From: an uncultured Gemmatimonadota bacterium
GTDB taxonomy: Bacteria; Gemmatimonadota; Gemmatimonadetes; Longimicrobiales; Gaopeijiaceae
DNA length: 8,755 nucleotides
Reading direction: 5' to 3'
Assembly (NCBI GenBank): GCA_938030915.1
Contig: CALHIO010000332.1
Coordinates: forward strand, 1-8,755
This document shows positions 1 to 6,927 of this stretch, piece after piece. Positions within the stretch are counted from its first letter, which is position 1, and each line of letters begins with the position of its first letter. The translations under genes were made by a program, and so were the position numbers. The notes under the pieces were generated by a model. It saw nothing but the letters and a program-made list of their open reading frames with translations. It was not told where the DNA came from and made no database searches.

Positions 1-65
1 TCCGTCCGCGTCAACTCACAAGCTTGAAGTCATGCCGCGGTCCGACCGCTTCACCGGCCCTTGGT
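1..65. other. Short non-coding tail downstream of the cyclophilin gene
   Basis: Sixty-five bases after the last stop codon. A small hairpin at 37-49 (GCGGT-CCG-ACCGC) and the palindrome CAAGCTTG at 19-26 are visible, but there is no T tract, so I do not call a terminator. Confidence 0.3.
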
Positions 66-701
66 TCAGCGCACGAACACGCTGGTGATGGAGTCCAGCA
101 GCGGGTATTCGCGGTCCAGAAACGCATTTCCTCGGGCGGCGATGGAGTCTTCCCACTGCATCGGATCGTCGCCGTATCCGGAGTACAGCTGGTCGACCGC
201 CTCCATGCCCGAGACGACCCGACCCACAGGTGGGAAGCCGACCACCCCGTTCCACGCGAGGTCATCGAGATTCGAGTTGTCACCCCGATTGATGAACAGA
301 ATCGTCGATCTGGACCCAGGGCCGCCGCGAGCGAACGACACCGATCCCCGCACGTTGCTCGAGCTGGCCGGCTCATCGGGTATACCGCTTGGAACCCATT
401 CCGCGTCCAGCCCGGGCTGACCGGAGTACCCCCACTGCACATAGCGGTCGTTCACCCGATAGATGCGTGAGCCCTCCCAGTACTGCATCCCGGCGAGCGC
501 CCACACGCGGTCGACCGCAACCGGCGACCACGCCCGTACGAACTCGATGTCGAATGGTCCGCGACTCGTCTCGAAGGTGACCGTGAAGGTCTCGGGTGCC
601 GGGGTCGGAGCGTCCGAAGGTGCGCATGCCGCGAGCGACACCGCTGCGCCGAACACGAAACATGGTCCACGCCGCACGGCTCGGAGCAGCGGGTGGATCA
701 T
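66..701 (-). CDS. Cyclophilin-type peptidyl-prolyl isomerase, predicted lipoprotein
   Basis: Predicted to catalyse or assist proline cis-trans isomerisation during protein folding outside the cytoplasm. The 211-residue product starts with a lipoprotein signal: basic start, hydrophobic stretch, then the lipobox LAAC with the lipidated Cys at residue 26. The cyclophilin domain runs from about 39 to 175, with strand FETSRGPFDIEF, the segment YRVNDRYVQWG (Arg82 matching the catalytic Arg), and SFARGGPGSRS followed by FINRGDNSNLDD. The start at 701 is chosen because it follows the lipoprotein pattern and its ATG overlaps the TGA of the cupin gene (ATGA), implying coupled translation; an in-frame ATG at 719 is a less likely alternative. 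The active site looks partly degenerate: the R-to-Q segment seems one residue short and the usual Gln before the FIN strand is Ile. Family assignment is firm; catalytic activity is uncertain. Confidence 0.88.
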   Translation of the reverse strand: MIHPLLRAVRRGPCFVFGAAVSLAACAPSDAPTPAPETFTVTFETSRGPFDIEFVRAWSPVAVDRVWALAGMQYWEGSRIYRVNDRYVQWGYSGQPGLDAEWVPSGIPDEPASSSNVRGSVSFARGGPGSRSTILFINRGDNSNLDDLAWNGVVGFPPVGRVVSGMEAVDQLYSGYGDDPMQWEDSIAARGNAFLDREYPLLDSITSVFVR

Positions 702-1066
702 GCAGACGACTCCAGCCATGTCGTCTCCGAGCCCAAGTTGATGGCCAGATGCGCTCCTGCCCCTCCGGGAGCGGCTCCATGCCAGTGTTCGAGCCCAGCC
801 TCGATCACCACGACGTCGCCGGGCTCGAGGAGGAGTTCGTTGCCAACCCGATCCACGACGACGCAGCACCCGCTCAGACCGAAGAGGAGCTGACTGTCGT
901 TGTGGGTATGCCAGTTGGTCCGGGCTCCCTCCTCGAAGGTCACCCGATACAGCCGGACCGACTCACCGTCATCGCGGCCGAGTAGCCGCTGCATCGTCGC
1001 CGGAAGGACGAAGTTGTTCGGGTCGGCCGGATTGTGAGGCAACGCGGCCCCTTCGATTCGCTTCAT
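698..1066 (-). CDS. Small single-domain cupin protein
   Basis: A 122-residue stand-alone cupin, probably cytoplasmic since no signal peptide is visible. Cupin motif 1 is seen at residues 47-65 (EGARTNWHTHNDSQLLFGL), with metal-ligand candidates His53 and His55; the usual Glu is replaced by Gln59. Motif 2 follows as EPGDVVVIEAGLEHWHGA with His94. This resembles small cupins of the (R)-mandelonitrile-lyase or carboxymuconolactone-decarboxylase-associated type, which bind a metal and either catalyse or sense small molecules; the substrate cannot be told from sequence. It starts 21 bp after the creatininase stop with only a weak upstream GGA, and its TGA overlaps the cyclophilin ATG. Co-transcription with both neighbours is likely. 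The fold is clear; any specific reaction would be guesswork. Confidence 0.85.
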   Translation of the reverse strand: MKRIEGAALPHNPADPNNFVLPATMQRLLGRDDGESVRLYRVTFEEGARTNWHTHNDSQLLFGLSGCCVVVDRVGNELLLEPGDVVVIEAGLEHWHGAAPGGAGAHLAINLGSETTWLESSA

Positions 1067-1087
1067 CGTGATGTCCGTGGCTGATGG

Positions 1088-1945
1088 TCAGGGCGCGCGC
1101 CCCGCCGCGATCGAGGCCCGTATCGCCCTCGCAGTGATCTCGGCACGATACGCCACCAGCCGGCGACCGTTCTCGATGGTCTGCTCGAGCGGGTTGAGGT
1201 CGACCTCGTTGATGCTGAAGAGCCCGGCCTCGATCCGCTGACGTGCCCGGATACGCTCCGGATCGGTCGTGGCGATGATCGACGAGTAGTGATAGTCGTC
1301 GTGGTACTCGTTTCGAGTGGCCACGCAGTTGTCCGGCTGCTGGAAGATGCCCAGTTCTTCCTTGAGGAAATCGCAGCTGTAGATGTCCTCGGTGTAGTAC
1401 TCGGGAATGAAGTGCACCCGAGAGGGCTGATCGGCCCACGCTTCATTGAGCGCCGCCGTCACGTTCTGCATACCACGCACGTTTCCGCCGCTGTCTCCGA
1501 TGAGGACGATGTCGAGGAAGCCGTGAGCCTCGAGCGACATGACGATGTCCGTGAGCAGCGCCTCGAACGTCTCCTGTCGGACAGAGATCGTCGCGTGATA
1601 CCGCATGTGCCCGGAGGGAGGATCGATGCTTCCCTCGGGGACGAATTTCACGATCGGTGCCACGAGGGCGTCTCCGAGCTCCTCGGCGATCGCCTGCGTC
1701 GTCGCGCTCAGCACGAAGTTGTGCTTTCCGGACGCGACGTACGGTCCGTTCTGCTCGACCCCGCCCGTGGCCACGATGGCGGTCGTCATCCCGTCCAGCA
1801 GCGCGTCCCGAACCTCCATCCACGTCATCTCTTCAATGAAGACGGTCTCCGTTCCGGCGATCGGACGCGGAGCATCCAGGTCCTGGGCGATCACGGGCTG
1901 TGCGGTCGAGGCGACCGCAAGGAAAACGAGGGACATCACGCGCAT
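1088..1945 (-). CDS. Secreted creatininase-family protein with altered metal site
   Basis: A 285-residue member of the creatininase family, whose known members are metal-dependent amidohydrolases such as creatininase and formamide hydrolases of cofactor pathways. The start at 1945 is fixed by an ideal AGGAGG five bases upstream and by the signal peptide that follows (MRVMSLVFLAVASTAQPVIA, likely cut before Gln21). The family core is visible as ATGGVEQNGPYVASGKHN (residues 59-76), PSGHMRYHATISV (110-122) and LIGDSGGN (148-155). In canonical creatininase the metal ligands lie in an EQHG motif, a following Asp and a NGH segment; here they read Glu64, Asn66, His75 and Asp151. I recall related proteins with EQNGPH and KHN, so this may be an established subgroup with a different metal set. 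The gene starts 10 bp after the transporter stop, so coupling is likely. Substrate unknown. Confidence 0.85.
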   Translation of the reverse strand: MRVMSLVFLAVASTAQPVIAQDLDAPRPIAGTETVFIEEMTWMEVRDALLDGMTTAIVATGGVEQNGPYVASGKHNFVLSATTQAIAEELGDALVAPIVKFVPEGSIDPPSGHMRYHATISVRQETFEALLTDIVMSLEAHGFLDIVLIGDSGGNVRGMQNVTAALNEAWADQPSRVHFIPEYYTEDIYSCDFLKEELGIFQQPDNCVATRNEYHDDYHYSSIIATTDPERIRARQRIEAGLFSINEVDLNPLEQTIENGRRLVAYRAEITARAIRASIAAGRAP

Positions 1946-1950
1946 AGGTA

Positions 1951-1956
1951 CCTCCT
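1951..1956 (-). promoter_or_regulatory. Strong Shine-Dalgarno of the creatininase gene, overlapping a stop
   Basis: AGGAGG on the minus strand, five bases (TACCT) before the ATG at 1945. Its first A is the last base of the TGA that ends the transporter gene, so a ribosome finishing the transporter stands on the next ribosome-binding site. This decides the creatininase start against the longer open frame reaching 2074. Confidence 0.8.
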
Positions 1957-3263
1957 CAGACGGACATCGTTGTTGTCGAGCCACCTTCACCGGCGAGCTC
2001 CGCGGCACGAACCTCCCCGGAGCGACCCACCCGGACCGAGACGACCGCCCACAGCACGCCAGCGGGAACCGCAATCAGCGCGATCGGACCGACCGTCAAT
2101 CCGAGGAAGGCGAGCCCTGCATAGATCCAGCCACTCACGAGATCGCCACCGCGGTATACCGCGGCGTCGATGAAGGCCTTCGATTTGTACTTCTCTTCTC
2201 GAGGAAGGACGGTGAACAGGACCTCCCGCGCCGGCTTCGCCAGACCGTAACGCCCCGCACGGTAGAGGACCTGAACCACCACCAACGTCCAGAGCGTCGG
2301 CCACAGACCGAGCGCGAGAAAGCCACCCGCGACCGCGACCGGAACGATCGCGAGCGTCACCGCGACGCCGAACCACTTGATGATACGGGCCGTCAGGTAG
2401 ACCTCGAGCAGGATGGTGAGGGTGTTCACCACGAGGTCGATACGGGCCAGAAATGCCCGTCGCTCACCTCGGTCCGTCATCGCCTCGTATACGAGGTCGG
2501 ATTGGGCGAAGTAGAGGATTGTCGACGCGAAGGTCATCAACGCGATGAAGGAGGCGATCCCGAGCAGGTATGGGGACCGGAAGACCGCCTTCATCCCGGA
2601 CAGCGCGTCGCCCGCCAGAGGCTTCTCCGCTTCACCCGAGACACGGACGTCCCCCGTGCCGAATCCCCTGTGTAACGCACGCGCGCACCACGACGCGATC
2701 TCCAGGGGAAGACACGAGATCAGGAGAAGTGTGAAGACGGGAACCTGGGTTGCCAGAGCAGCGGTCAGCGTCGAGCCGACGATACCTCCGACCGAGGCGC
2801 CGATCGCGATGAAGCCGAAAAGTCGCTTTCCCTGGTCGTTCGTGAAGCAGTCGGCGACGAGACCCCAGAAGACGGTCACGACGAAGAGCGCGAAAACACT
2901 CGTCCACACGTAGAAGACGCGGTCGATCCAGATGAACGTCGCCTCGGGAAGGAGCTGCAGTGCGGCCCAGAAGCCGACCAGGCACGCGATGAAAAAGCGG
3001 TTCGCCGCCGGGACGAAGACTCCGCGCGGGTACCGAGTCGCGACCCACGAATACGCCTGCACGGCGGCGACCATCACGAGAAAGACGACGGTCCAGAGAA
3101 TCTGGAGATTGCCCCTGTCCGCGGCTGCGATCTCGTCCCGGACCGCGCGAAGGATGTAGTAGGACAGCATGATGAAGAAGCCGTAGGCCGCCGCCTGCAT
3201 CATCCCCCTGGGCTCATCGTCATTCTCGAACTCGACGGCCCATCCCAGCAGCGTTCTGAGCAT
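1956..3263 (-). CDS. 12-TM transporter, Tlc (NTP/NDP carrier)-like / MFS fold
   Basis: A 435-residue inner-membrane transporter with about twelve hydrophobic segments: six before and six after a basic central loop at about residues 195-225. The first helix and following loop (FFIMLSYYILRAVRDEI, about 29-45) carry the YYILRxVRDE signature found in bacterial relatives of the Tlc ATP/ADP translocases, often annotated simply as MFS transporters. Rickettsial and chlamydial Tlc proteins exchange or import nucleotides; free-living relatives are mostly uncharacterised, so the substrate is unknown. I start it at 3263 rather than the in-frame ATG at 3296 because homologous proteins begin close to the first helix and this start lies 7 bp after the epimerase stop, without a large overlap; the Shine-Dalgarno (AGGGA ten bases upstream) is only fair. 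The stop overlaps the creatininase ribosome site. Confidence 0.82.
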   Translation of the reverse strand: MLRTLLGWAVEFENDDEPRGMMQAAAYGFFIMLSYYILRAVRDEIAAADRGNLQILWTVVFLVMVAAVQAYSWVATRYPRGVFVPAANRFFIACLVGFWAALQLLPEATFIWIDRVFYVWTSVFALFVVTVFWGLVADCFTNDQGKRLFGFIAIGASVGGIVGSTLTAALATQVPVFTLLLISCLPLEIASWCARALHRGFGTGDVRVSGEAEKPLAGDALSGMKAVFRSPYLLGIASFIALMTFASTILYFAQSDLVYEAMTDRGERRAFLARIDLVVNTLTILLEVYLTARIIKWFGVAVTLAIVPVAVAGGFLALGLWPTLWTLVVVQVLYRAGRYGLAKPAREVLFTVLPREEKYKSKAFIDAAVYRGGDLVSGWIYAGLAFLGLTVGPIALIAVPAGVLWAVVSVRVGRSGEVRAAELAGEGGSTTTMSV

Positions 3264-3270
3264 CAGCGCA

Positions 3271-4425
3271 TCATCCCTGGGCCGAGGCCCATGCATTCAG
3301 CAGATCGTGCTCCCGCTCGCGGCTCATTCCGAAGCGCCGGTTCGCGCGCTCTTCCGCCGGCCGTGCCTTATCCCACTCGAGCGTGTCCCGCGCGGTCACG
3401 GCCAGAGGTCGGAAGGTCAGTCCTGCAGCGACGGCGTCGCGGACGTCGACGAACATCAGCGGATCACCCGGAATCCAGGCGGGGAGGTCCTGCCACGGGG
3501 CGACCCCCTGTTCCTCGAGGAAGGACTCCGGCACCCAGGTCAGGTCGTACGGGGTGTCGATCGCGTCGCCGATCTGGTCGAGCATCGAGCCCATGGAAAG
3601 GCGTTCCGCCGGTCCAGTCGCATTGAAGTCACCGGCGGTGCCGTTCTCCGCAAGCCGCACGATCCACTCGGTGAGGTCGCGCTGATCGATGACCTGATTG
3701 GCGTGGTCCGGGTTGCCGGGCGCCAGAACTTCGCCCCCGTCATCGAGTCGCACCGGCCAGTAGGTGAATCGATCGGTCATGTCCCCCGGACCGACGATCA
3801 GGCCCGGTCGCACGATGGTCGCACGCCCCGGGAACGCCGCGTGGACGATGTCCTCGCTCAACGTCTTCATGAGCCCGTAGGGCGCATCGTCTCCGTCGCG
3901 CCAGCCCGTGGGAGGCTGGATGCGGGCGTAGTCTTCATCGACCAGGGGCTCGAGCATGACCTCCTCGGCTCGATCCCAGCCGAATCCCTCCAGCGCATAC
4001 GCGGAGATCGAGGACACGAAGACATACTGCCGGGCCGCGCCGGCGAGCAGCGCCGTGCTCTTCTGCACCCAGCGGTAGTCCTGCGCATTGTTGTCGAGCA
4101 CGACGTCCCACGTCCGCCCTTCCAACGCGGTGTGGTCGTCGTTTCGATCACCGACGAGCTGCTCCACGCTCTCAGGCAGATCGATCTCCCGCCGCCCTCT
4201 CGTGAAGATGCTGACCTGGTGCCCACGCTCCACCGCATAGCGAACCATGTGCGGTCCGATGAAGCCGGTTCCACCCAGGAGCAGAATCCGGAGCGACTCG
4301 GGGGGTGCATCGGCCACGTCCCCGGACTCGGCCGGTGCACCAGCGCACGCAGCGGTGCCCAACAGGGCAACCCCAGCGCCTGCGACGCCGGTTGTCCGAA
4401 TGAATTCTCTCCGTGTCGGCGACAT
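3271..4425 (-). CDS. Tat-exported NAD-dependent epimerase/dehydratase-like (extended SDR) protein
   Basis: A 384-residue extended short-chain dehydrogenase-like protein. Residues 1-33 form a twin-arginine signal (TRREFIR with Arg5-Arg6, then a small-residue hydrophobic stretch ending AACAG; Cys27 could be lipidated, but TAAC is a poor lipobox). The Rossmann nucleotide-binding motif is GGTGFIG at 51-57. The catalytic signature is present: SSISAY at 138-143 and YGLMK (Tyr183, Lys187) with the YxxxK spacing. RPGLIVGPGD at 206-215 is typical of NAD-dependent epimerases. Tat export would carry the folded protein with its dinucleotide bound, as known for glucose-fructose oxidoreductase. The substrate is probably a sugar or small alcohol, but nothing in the sequence fixes it. 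A GC-rich site (GAGGGCGGG) precedes the ATG. The 176-bp space upstream makes this a likely first gene of a lower transcription unit with the transporter, creatininase, cupin and cyclophilin. Confidence 0.87.
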   Translation of the reverse strand: MSPTRREFIRTTGVAGAGVALLGTAACAGAPAESGDVADAPPESLRILLLGGTGFIGPHMVRYAVERGHQVSIFTRGRREIDLPESVEQLVGDRNDDHTALEGRTWDVVLDNNAQDYRWVQKSTALLAGAARQYVFVSSISAYALEGFGWDRAEEVMLEPLVDEDYARIQPPTGWRDGDDAPYGLMKTLSEDIVHAAFPGRATIVRPGLIVGPGDMTDRFTYWPVRLDDGGEVLAPGNPDHANQVIDQRDLTEWIVRLAENGTAGDFNATGPAERLSMGSMLDQIGDAIDTPYDLTWVPESFLEEQGVAPWQDLPAWIPGDPLMFVDVRDAVAAGLTFRPLAVTARDTLEWDKARPAEERANRRFGMSREREHDLLNAWASAQG

Positions 4426-4601
4426 CGTCCCGCCCTCGTCTGCCCTGCTCGGATGTGACGTCGCGAACCATGCCGGACCACCGGCCGCCAGGCAAGACGG
4501 TCAGCGACGCAGCGGGCGCCCGTTCGTGGTCGAACGCTTCGATCCGGGCCGGTTGCCACGCCACGATACGGATCGTCCTGCGACCAGCCCGCTCGGGTCC
4601 G
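4426..4601 (-). other. 176-bp intergenic region with two short hairpins
   Basis: This is the longest gene-free stretch. It holds two perfect small inverted repeats, at 4521-4536 (CGTTCG-TGGT-CGAACG) and 4563-4576 (ACGAT-ACGG-ATCGT). Neither is followed by a T tract on the minus strand, so neither is a textbook intrinsic terminator. The region most likely separates two transcription units. Confidence 0.5.
4467..4495 (-). promoter_or_regulatory. Weak candidate promoter for the epimerase-like gene
   Basis: On the minus strand TTGCCT (4490-4495) and CATGGT (4467-4472) are separated by 17 bp, a sigma-70-like layout about 40 bp before the ATG at 4425. The matches to TTGACA and TATAAT are only four and three of six, so in a GC-rich genome this can be chance. 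The position, at the only sizeable gap between the genes, is the main support. Confidence 0.22.
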
Positions 4602-5645
4602 CTAGTCGTGGGGATGCCGTCGTCGATGTTCGCGAAGCAGGTCGCGGCCGAAGTCGCCCTCGAATTCACGCCACACGGAGTGGATGTGATTCGCGCCGTT
4701 CTGCGTGTTGTCGTACTCGATCAGAAAGGTCGGGCCCTGGACTCGATAATAATGGGGCTCACCCGGTTCGATGCTGCCCGCCCATGCAAAGCGAATCGCG
4801 TCGGGATCGTCCGCGAGAAGGCGGCTTCGCCGATGCTCCGCCATGTCTTCGGCCATGAGCGACAGATAGACGTCGATGAGATCGAAGAGCAGGCGTCGCT
4901 GCTCGGGGCGAAGGTCGGCCGCGACGACCCCTTCAGCGTCGAACCGCTGAACATCCACATCCGCGCCCGTGAGGATGTCGCGCGGTGCATCCGCCTGGAG
5001 GATGGCGAGATCCCGCTGCGCCGCATCGAGCGAACGAACGAGCGTCCGCCCCGCGTCTTCCCGGTCGCCGAGCACGCGTCGGCCCGCCTGAGGTCCGTCC
5101 CGTACTTCCGCCGGGTTCGCCCCCAGGAAGGCGGGCGTCATCACTGCGATCCGGCCACCCACGACCGTGACATGCAGTGAGACGTGGTGTCCCTCGAATC
5201 GCCACGCCCAGTCACCGTCCGGAGAAGGCGACCCGAAGATGCTGAAGAGGTACTCGTCGCGATCCCGAGCGAACCGCTGCCCTCCCTCCAATGCGAGGAG
5301 TACGTCCTCGAGCTCCATGATCTGCATCGTCGTCATGTGCCCCCGCTGACTCAGCCCGGCCTCGAGGAGCGCGTGCGCCCGTTCACGCTGAAGCGGCGAC
5401 ATGTCCGCGATCATCACTCCGCGACGCTCGAACATCTCGATCGGAATGAAGTGAAAGCGCGTGCGCTCATCGACCTCGAGCTCGAACGTCGCGGCGGCAA
5501 CCTGATCTTCATCCAGACTGCGCAGGAAGGCGGCAGCCGCCTCTGACATCCCCTCGATGTCGCGGCGTGCGTCCCATCGCGCACCAAGCGGAGCCATGAC
5601 GAGAAGAGCGAACACGGTGACGACAACGATGCGACGAGTGCTCAT
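4602..5645 (-). CDS. DUF3500 family protein
   Basis: A 347-residue protein I assign to DUF3500, a family of unknown function. The start at 5645 is followed by a hydrophobic segment (residues 5-20, RIVVVTVFALLVMAPL) that is either a signal peptide or a membrane anchor, so the protein is probably exported. Recognisable blocks are WRFEGHHVSLHVTVVGG (148-164), TPAFLGANPAEV (170-181), the pair VLGDREDAGRTLVRSLDAAQ (about 191-210) and, near the C-terminus, NTQNGANHIHSVWREFEGDFG (313-333). Two His clusters (GHH at 152-154 and HIH at 320-322) may form one site, which is inference only. The middle is helical and rich in Arg, Asp and Leu. It begins 22 bp after the serine-hydrolase stop with only a weak GGA upstream, so it is probably cotranscribed. 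I cannot name a reaction. Confidence 0.83.
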   Translation of the reverse strand: MSTRRIVVVTVFALLVMAPLGARWDARRDIEGMSEAAAAFLRSLDEDQVAAATFELEVDERTRFHFIPIEMFERRGVMIADMSPLQRERAHALLEAGLSQRGHMTTMQIMELEDVLLALEGGQRFARDRDEYLFSIFGSPSPDGDWAWRFEGHHVSLHVTVVGGRIAVMTPAFLGANPAEVRDGPQAGRRVLGDREDAGRTLVRSLDAAQRDLAILQADAPRDILTGADVDVQRFDAEGVVAADLRPEQRRLLFDLIDVYLSLMAEDMAEHRRSRLLADDPDAIRFAWAGSIEPGEPHYYRVQGPTFLIEYDNTQNGANHIHSVWREFEGDFGRDLLREHRRRHPHD

Positions 5646-5667
5646 GGGCCATCCGGGTCTGAAGTGA

Positions 5668-6891
5668 TCAGCGACGGTAGCCGCGGCGAACTCCTTCGGC
5701 TACCGAATCCCATTCGTACGCCCGCTGAATTCGACGGCTCAACTCGGCAATCAACGCGCTCCCACGATCGGCATTGGTCATGATCGCGAAGCCGTACCCC
5801 TTCGCCGTATGGGCGAGAAGCTGTGCCCTGAATCCCCAATTACTCCCACCGTGGCCGAAGTACCAGCCCTCGCCGAGCCTGCTGATGGAGAATCCCACTG
5901 CGTATGGACCCACGCCCACCGGACGGAGCATCTCATCGACCATCTGGCGCTCCAGCACCGCTCCTTCGTCCCCACGCACCGTGAGCTGCACATCGATCGC
6001 GAAACGCGCGAGGTCCGAAGGCGTCGTCCACAGTCCAGCGGCGGCCATCTCGGGATAGACGTGCCATTTGGGTCCTCGGGACCGCCCCTCCCCGTCATGC
6101 GCGCGTGCGGCGTTTCGATCATTGGCAGCCGAAATCGGCTGCTCGAACGAGCTCCGAGTCATCCCGATCGGCCCGAGAACATCGCGCTGCATCAACGCCT
6201 CGAACGGCATGTCCCGCGCCTCGCTGAGTGCGAGTTCCATCACCGTAACCCCACCGCCCGAGTACTCGAAGAACGTCAGGGGTTCTCGCTCCATGAAGAC
6301 CTCCCCGACATTCGAGCGGTCGTGACCCTCGAGGATCTGAACGGTCGTGGGAAGTACGATCCCGGGGTCGTAACCGGGGAAACCGAACCCGTCCCCCAGA
6401 CCGGAGGTGTGACTGGTCAGACCCCGAGGCGTGACGGGCCTGGTGTCGGTGAAGCCGGCACCATCGAGCTCCCAGCTCCGAAGAATGGTGTTGATGTCGT
6501 CGTCGAGCCCGAAGAGGCCGTCCTGCACGGCGCGCACCGTCGCCATCGCGGCAACCGGCTTACTGATGGATGCGGCCTGGAACATCGTCTCCGGGTCTAC
6601 CGGGTCGCCGGTCTCCACGTCCGCGATCCCGAAGCCACTGGCCCAGTGGATCTCGAAATCATGGATGACCGCGACGCTGACCCCGGGCACGCCGAAGTGC
6701 TCCATGAGCTGCGGCAGCGTGAGTCGACCCAGTCCCTCCTCGCCCGGCTCGGCCTGAGCGGCCTCGATCGCCTCACGAGCCTGAGACGCAGTCGGGGTCT
6801 GGCCCGCGACCGACGCCGCCATCGCCAGGACGCCCACCAGAGCCCATGCGATACCCCGATTCGCAGACGTCCGATGTTCGAGCATGGTCAT
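5668..6891 (-). CDS. Secreted serine hydrolase of the class C beta-lactamase/EstB family
   Basis: A 407-residue serine hydrolase of the beta-lactamase, esterase and D-aminopeptidase superfamily, in which an acyl-enzyme forms on the SxxK serine. The catalytic set is visible: Ser108 and Lys111 in AASISK, Tyr210 in FEYSGGG (Y-S-G where penicillin-binding proteins have Y-x-N), and HGG at 347-349 in place of KTG. An N-terminal signal (hydrophobic residues 14-30, likely cut at VAG-QTP) sends it to the periplasm or outside. YSGGG and HGG suit EstB-like esterases or peptidases better than true beta-lactamases; substrate and antibiotic activity cannot be inferred. The ATG at 6891 is the first; an ATG at 6885 (MLEHR) sits five bases after AAGGA and is at least as good. 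It begins 36 bp after the selenoprotein-candidate stop, so co-transcription is likely. Confidence 0.9.
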   Translation of the reverse strand: MTMLEHRTSANRGIAWALVGVLAMAASVAGQTPTASQAREAIEAAQAEPGEEGLGRLTLPQLMEHFGVPGVSVAVIHDFEIHWASGFGIADVETGDPVDPETMFQAASISKPVAAMATVRAVQDGLFGLDDDINTILRSWELDGAGFTDTRPVTPRGLTSHTSGLGDGFGFPGYDPGIVLPTTVQILEGHDRSNVGEVFMEREPLTFFEYSGGGVTVMELALSEARDMPFEALMQRDVLGPIGMTRSSFEQPISAANDRNAARAHDGEGRSRGPKWHVYPEMAAAGLWTTPSDLARFAIDVQLTVRGDEGAVLERQMVDEMLRPVGVGPYAVGFSISRLGEGWYFGHGGSNWGFRAQLLAHTAKGYGFAIMTNADRGSALIAELSRRIQRAYEWDSVAEGVRRGYRR

Positions 6892-6927
6892 CCTTCCTCT
6901 CGCGAGTGGGTGGTTCGGCCCAACAGG

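Noticed and set aside
37..49. Hairpin as an intrinsic terminator after the cyclophilin gene
   Set aside because: Stem is only 5 bp with a 3-base loop and no T tract follows on the minus strand.
66..869. Longer N-terminal form of the cyclophilin beginning at 869
   Set aside because: The added residues are Arg-rich sequence antisense-frame to the cupin gene and would bury the lipoprotein signal; the start at 701 is coupled to the cupin stop.
1605..2675. Plus-strand open frame of 356 codons
   Set aside because: Antisense to the creatininase and transporter genes; low-complexity charged product with no motif or signal for translation.
3307..4458. Plus-strand open frame of 383 codons
   Set aside because: Antisense to the epimerase-like gene, which has a Tat signal, Rossmann and YxxxK motifs; a shadow frame.
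6899..6906. CTCGCGAG palindrome before the serine hydrolase gene
   Set aside because: An 8-bp palindrome is expected by chance in a GC-rich window and has no accompanying half-sites.
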